From Phycisphaerae bacterium (GTDB lineage Bacteria; Planctomycetota; Phycisphaerae; UBA1845; Fen-1342): a stretch of 6,060 bases of DNA. Both the position numbers and the translations under genes were made by a program. The stretch spans positions 1 through 6,060 of the forward strand of contig JAFGRR010000107.1 of NCBI GenBank assembly GCA_016935035.1. The letters run 5' to 3'. The stretch's first letter is position 1. The number at the start of each line of letters is the position of its first letter. A model generated the notes under the pieces. That model was not told where the DNA came from and ran no database searches. It saw nothing but the letters and a program-made list of their open reading frames with translations. Shown in pieces: positions 6,039 through 6,060 of the stretch.

Positions 6039-6060
6039 CTGGGATGTAGGCCACTAGTAC

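Overview
The window is GC-rich bacterial DNA carrying two genes, both on the minus strand. The likely source is a planctomycete, perhaps Phycisphaerae-like. This is an inference from the Asp-Cys-Asn-x-Asn-Gly-x-Pro-Asp repeats, which I associate with secreted planctomycete proteins, and from the large multidomain secreted protease that carries them. No RNA gene, CRISPR array, transposase or phage gene was seen.

Layout in the direction of transcription (right to left): about 80 bases of upstream DNA with a perfect 12-bp palindrome and a good Shine-Dalgarno site (5979-6060); a 134-residue Rid (YjgF/YER057c/UK114) family protein (5978-5574) that lacks the arginine of classical RidA imine deaminases; a 241-base gap with no convincing promoter or terminator (5573-5333); then one very long gene from 5332 to beyond the left edge (at least 1777 codons, no stop in the window).

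The long gene encodes a secreted subtilisin-family (S8) protease. In order it has a signal peptide, a short propeptide-like segment, an S8 catalytic domain with Asp113/His140/Asn252/Ser364, a KP-43-like beta-barrel domain, fourteen tandem InlB-B-like repeats of exactly 72 residues each, three 19-residue calcium-loop-like DCNxNGxPD repeats, and a C-terminal PA14 domain that is almost complete at the window edge. The long plus-strand reading frames over the same region are antisense shadows.

The protease probably acts outside the cytoplasm. The repeats would form a long stalk and the PA14 domain could bind glycans or the cell surface. The Rid protein is a small cytoplasmic housekeeping-type protein with no evident functional link to the protease. 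The most interesting feature is the indel-free 14-unit array, whose two end units differ from the interior ones in the same way.
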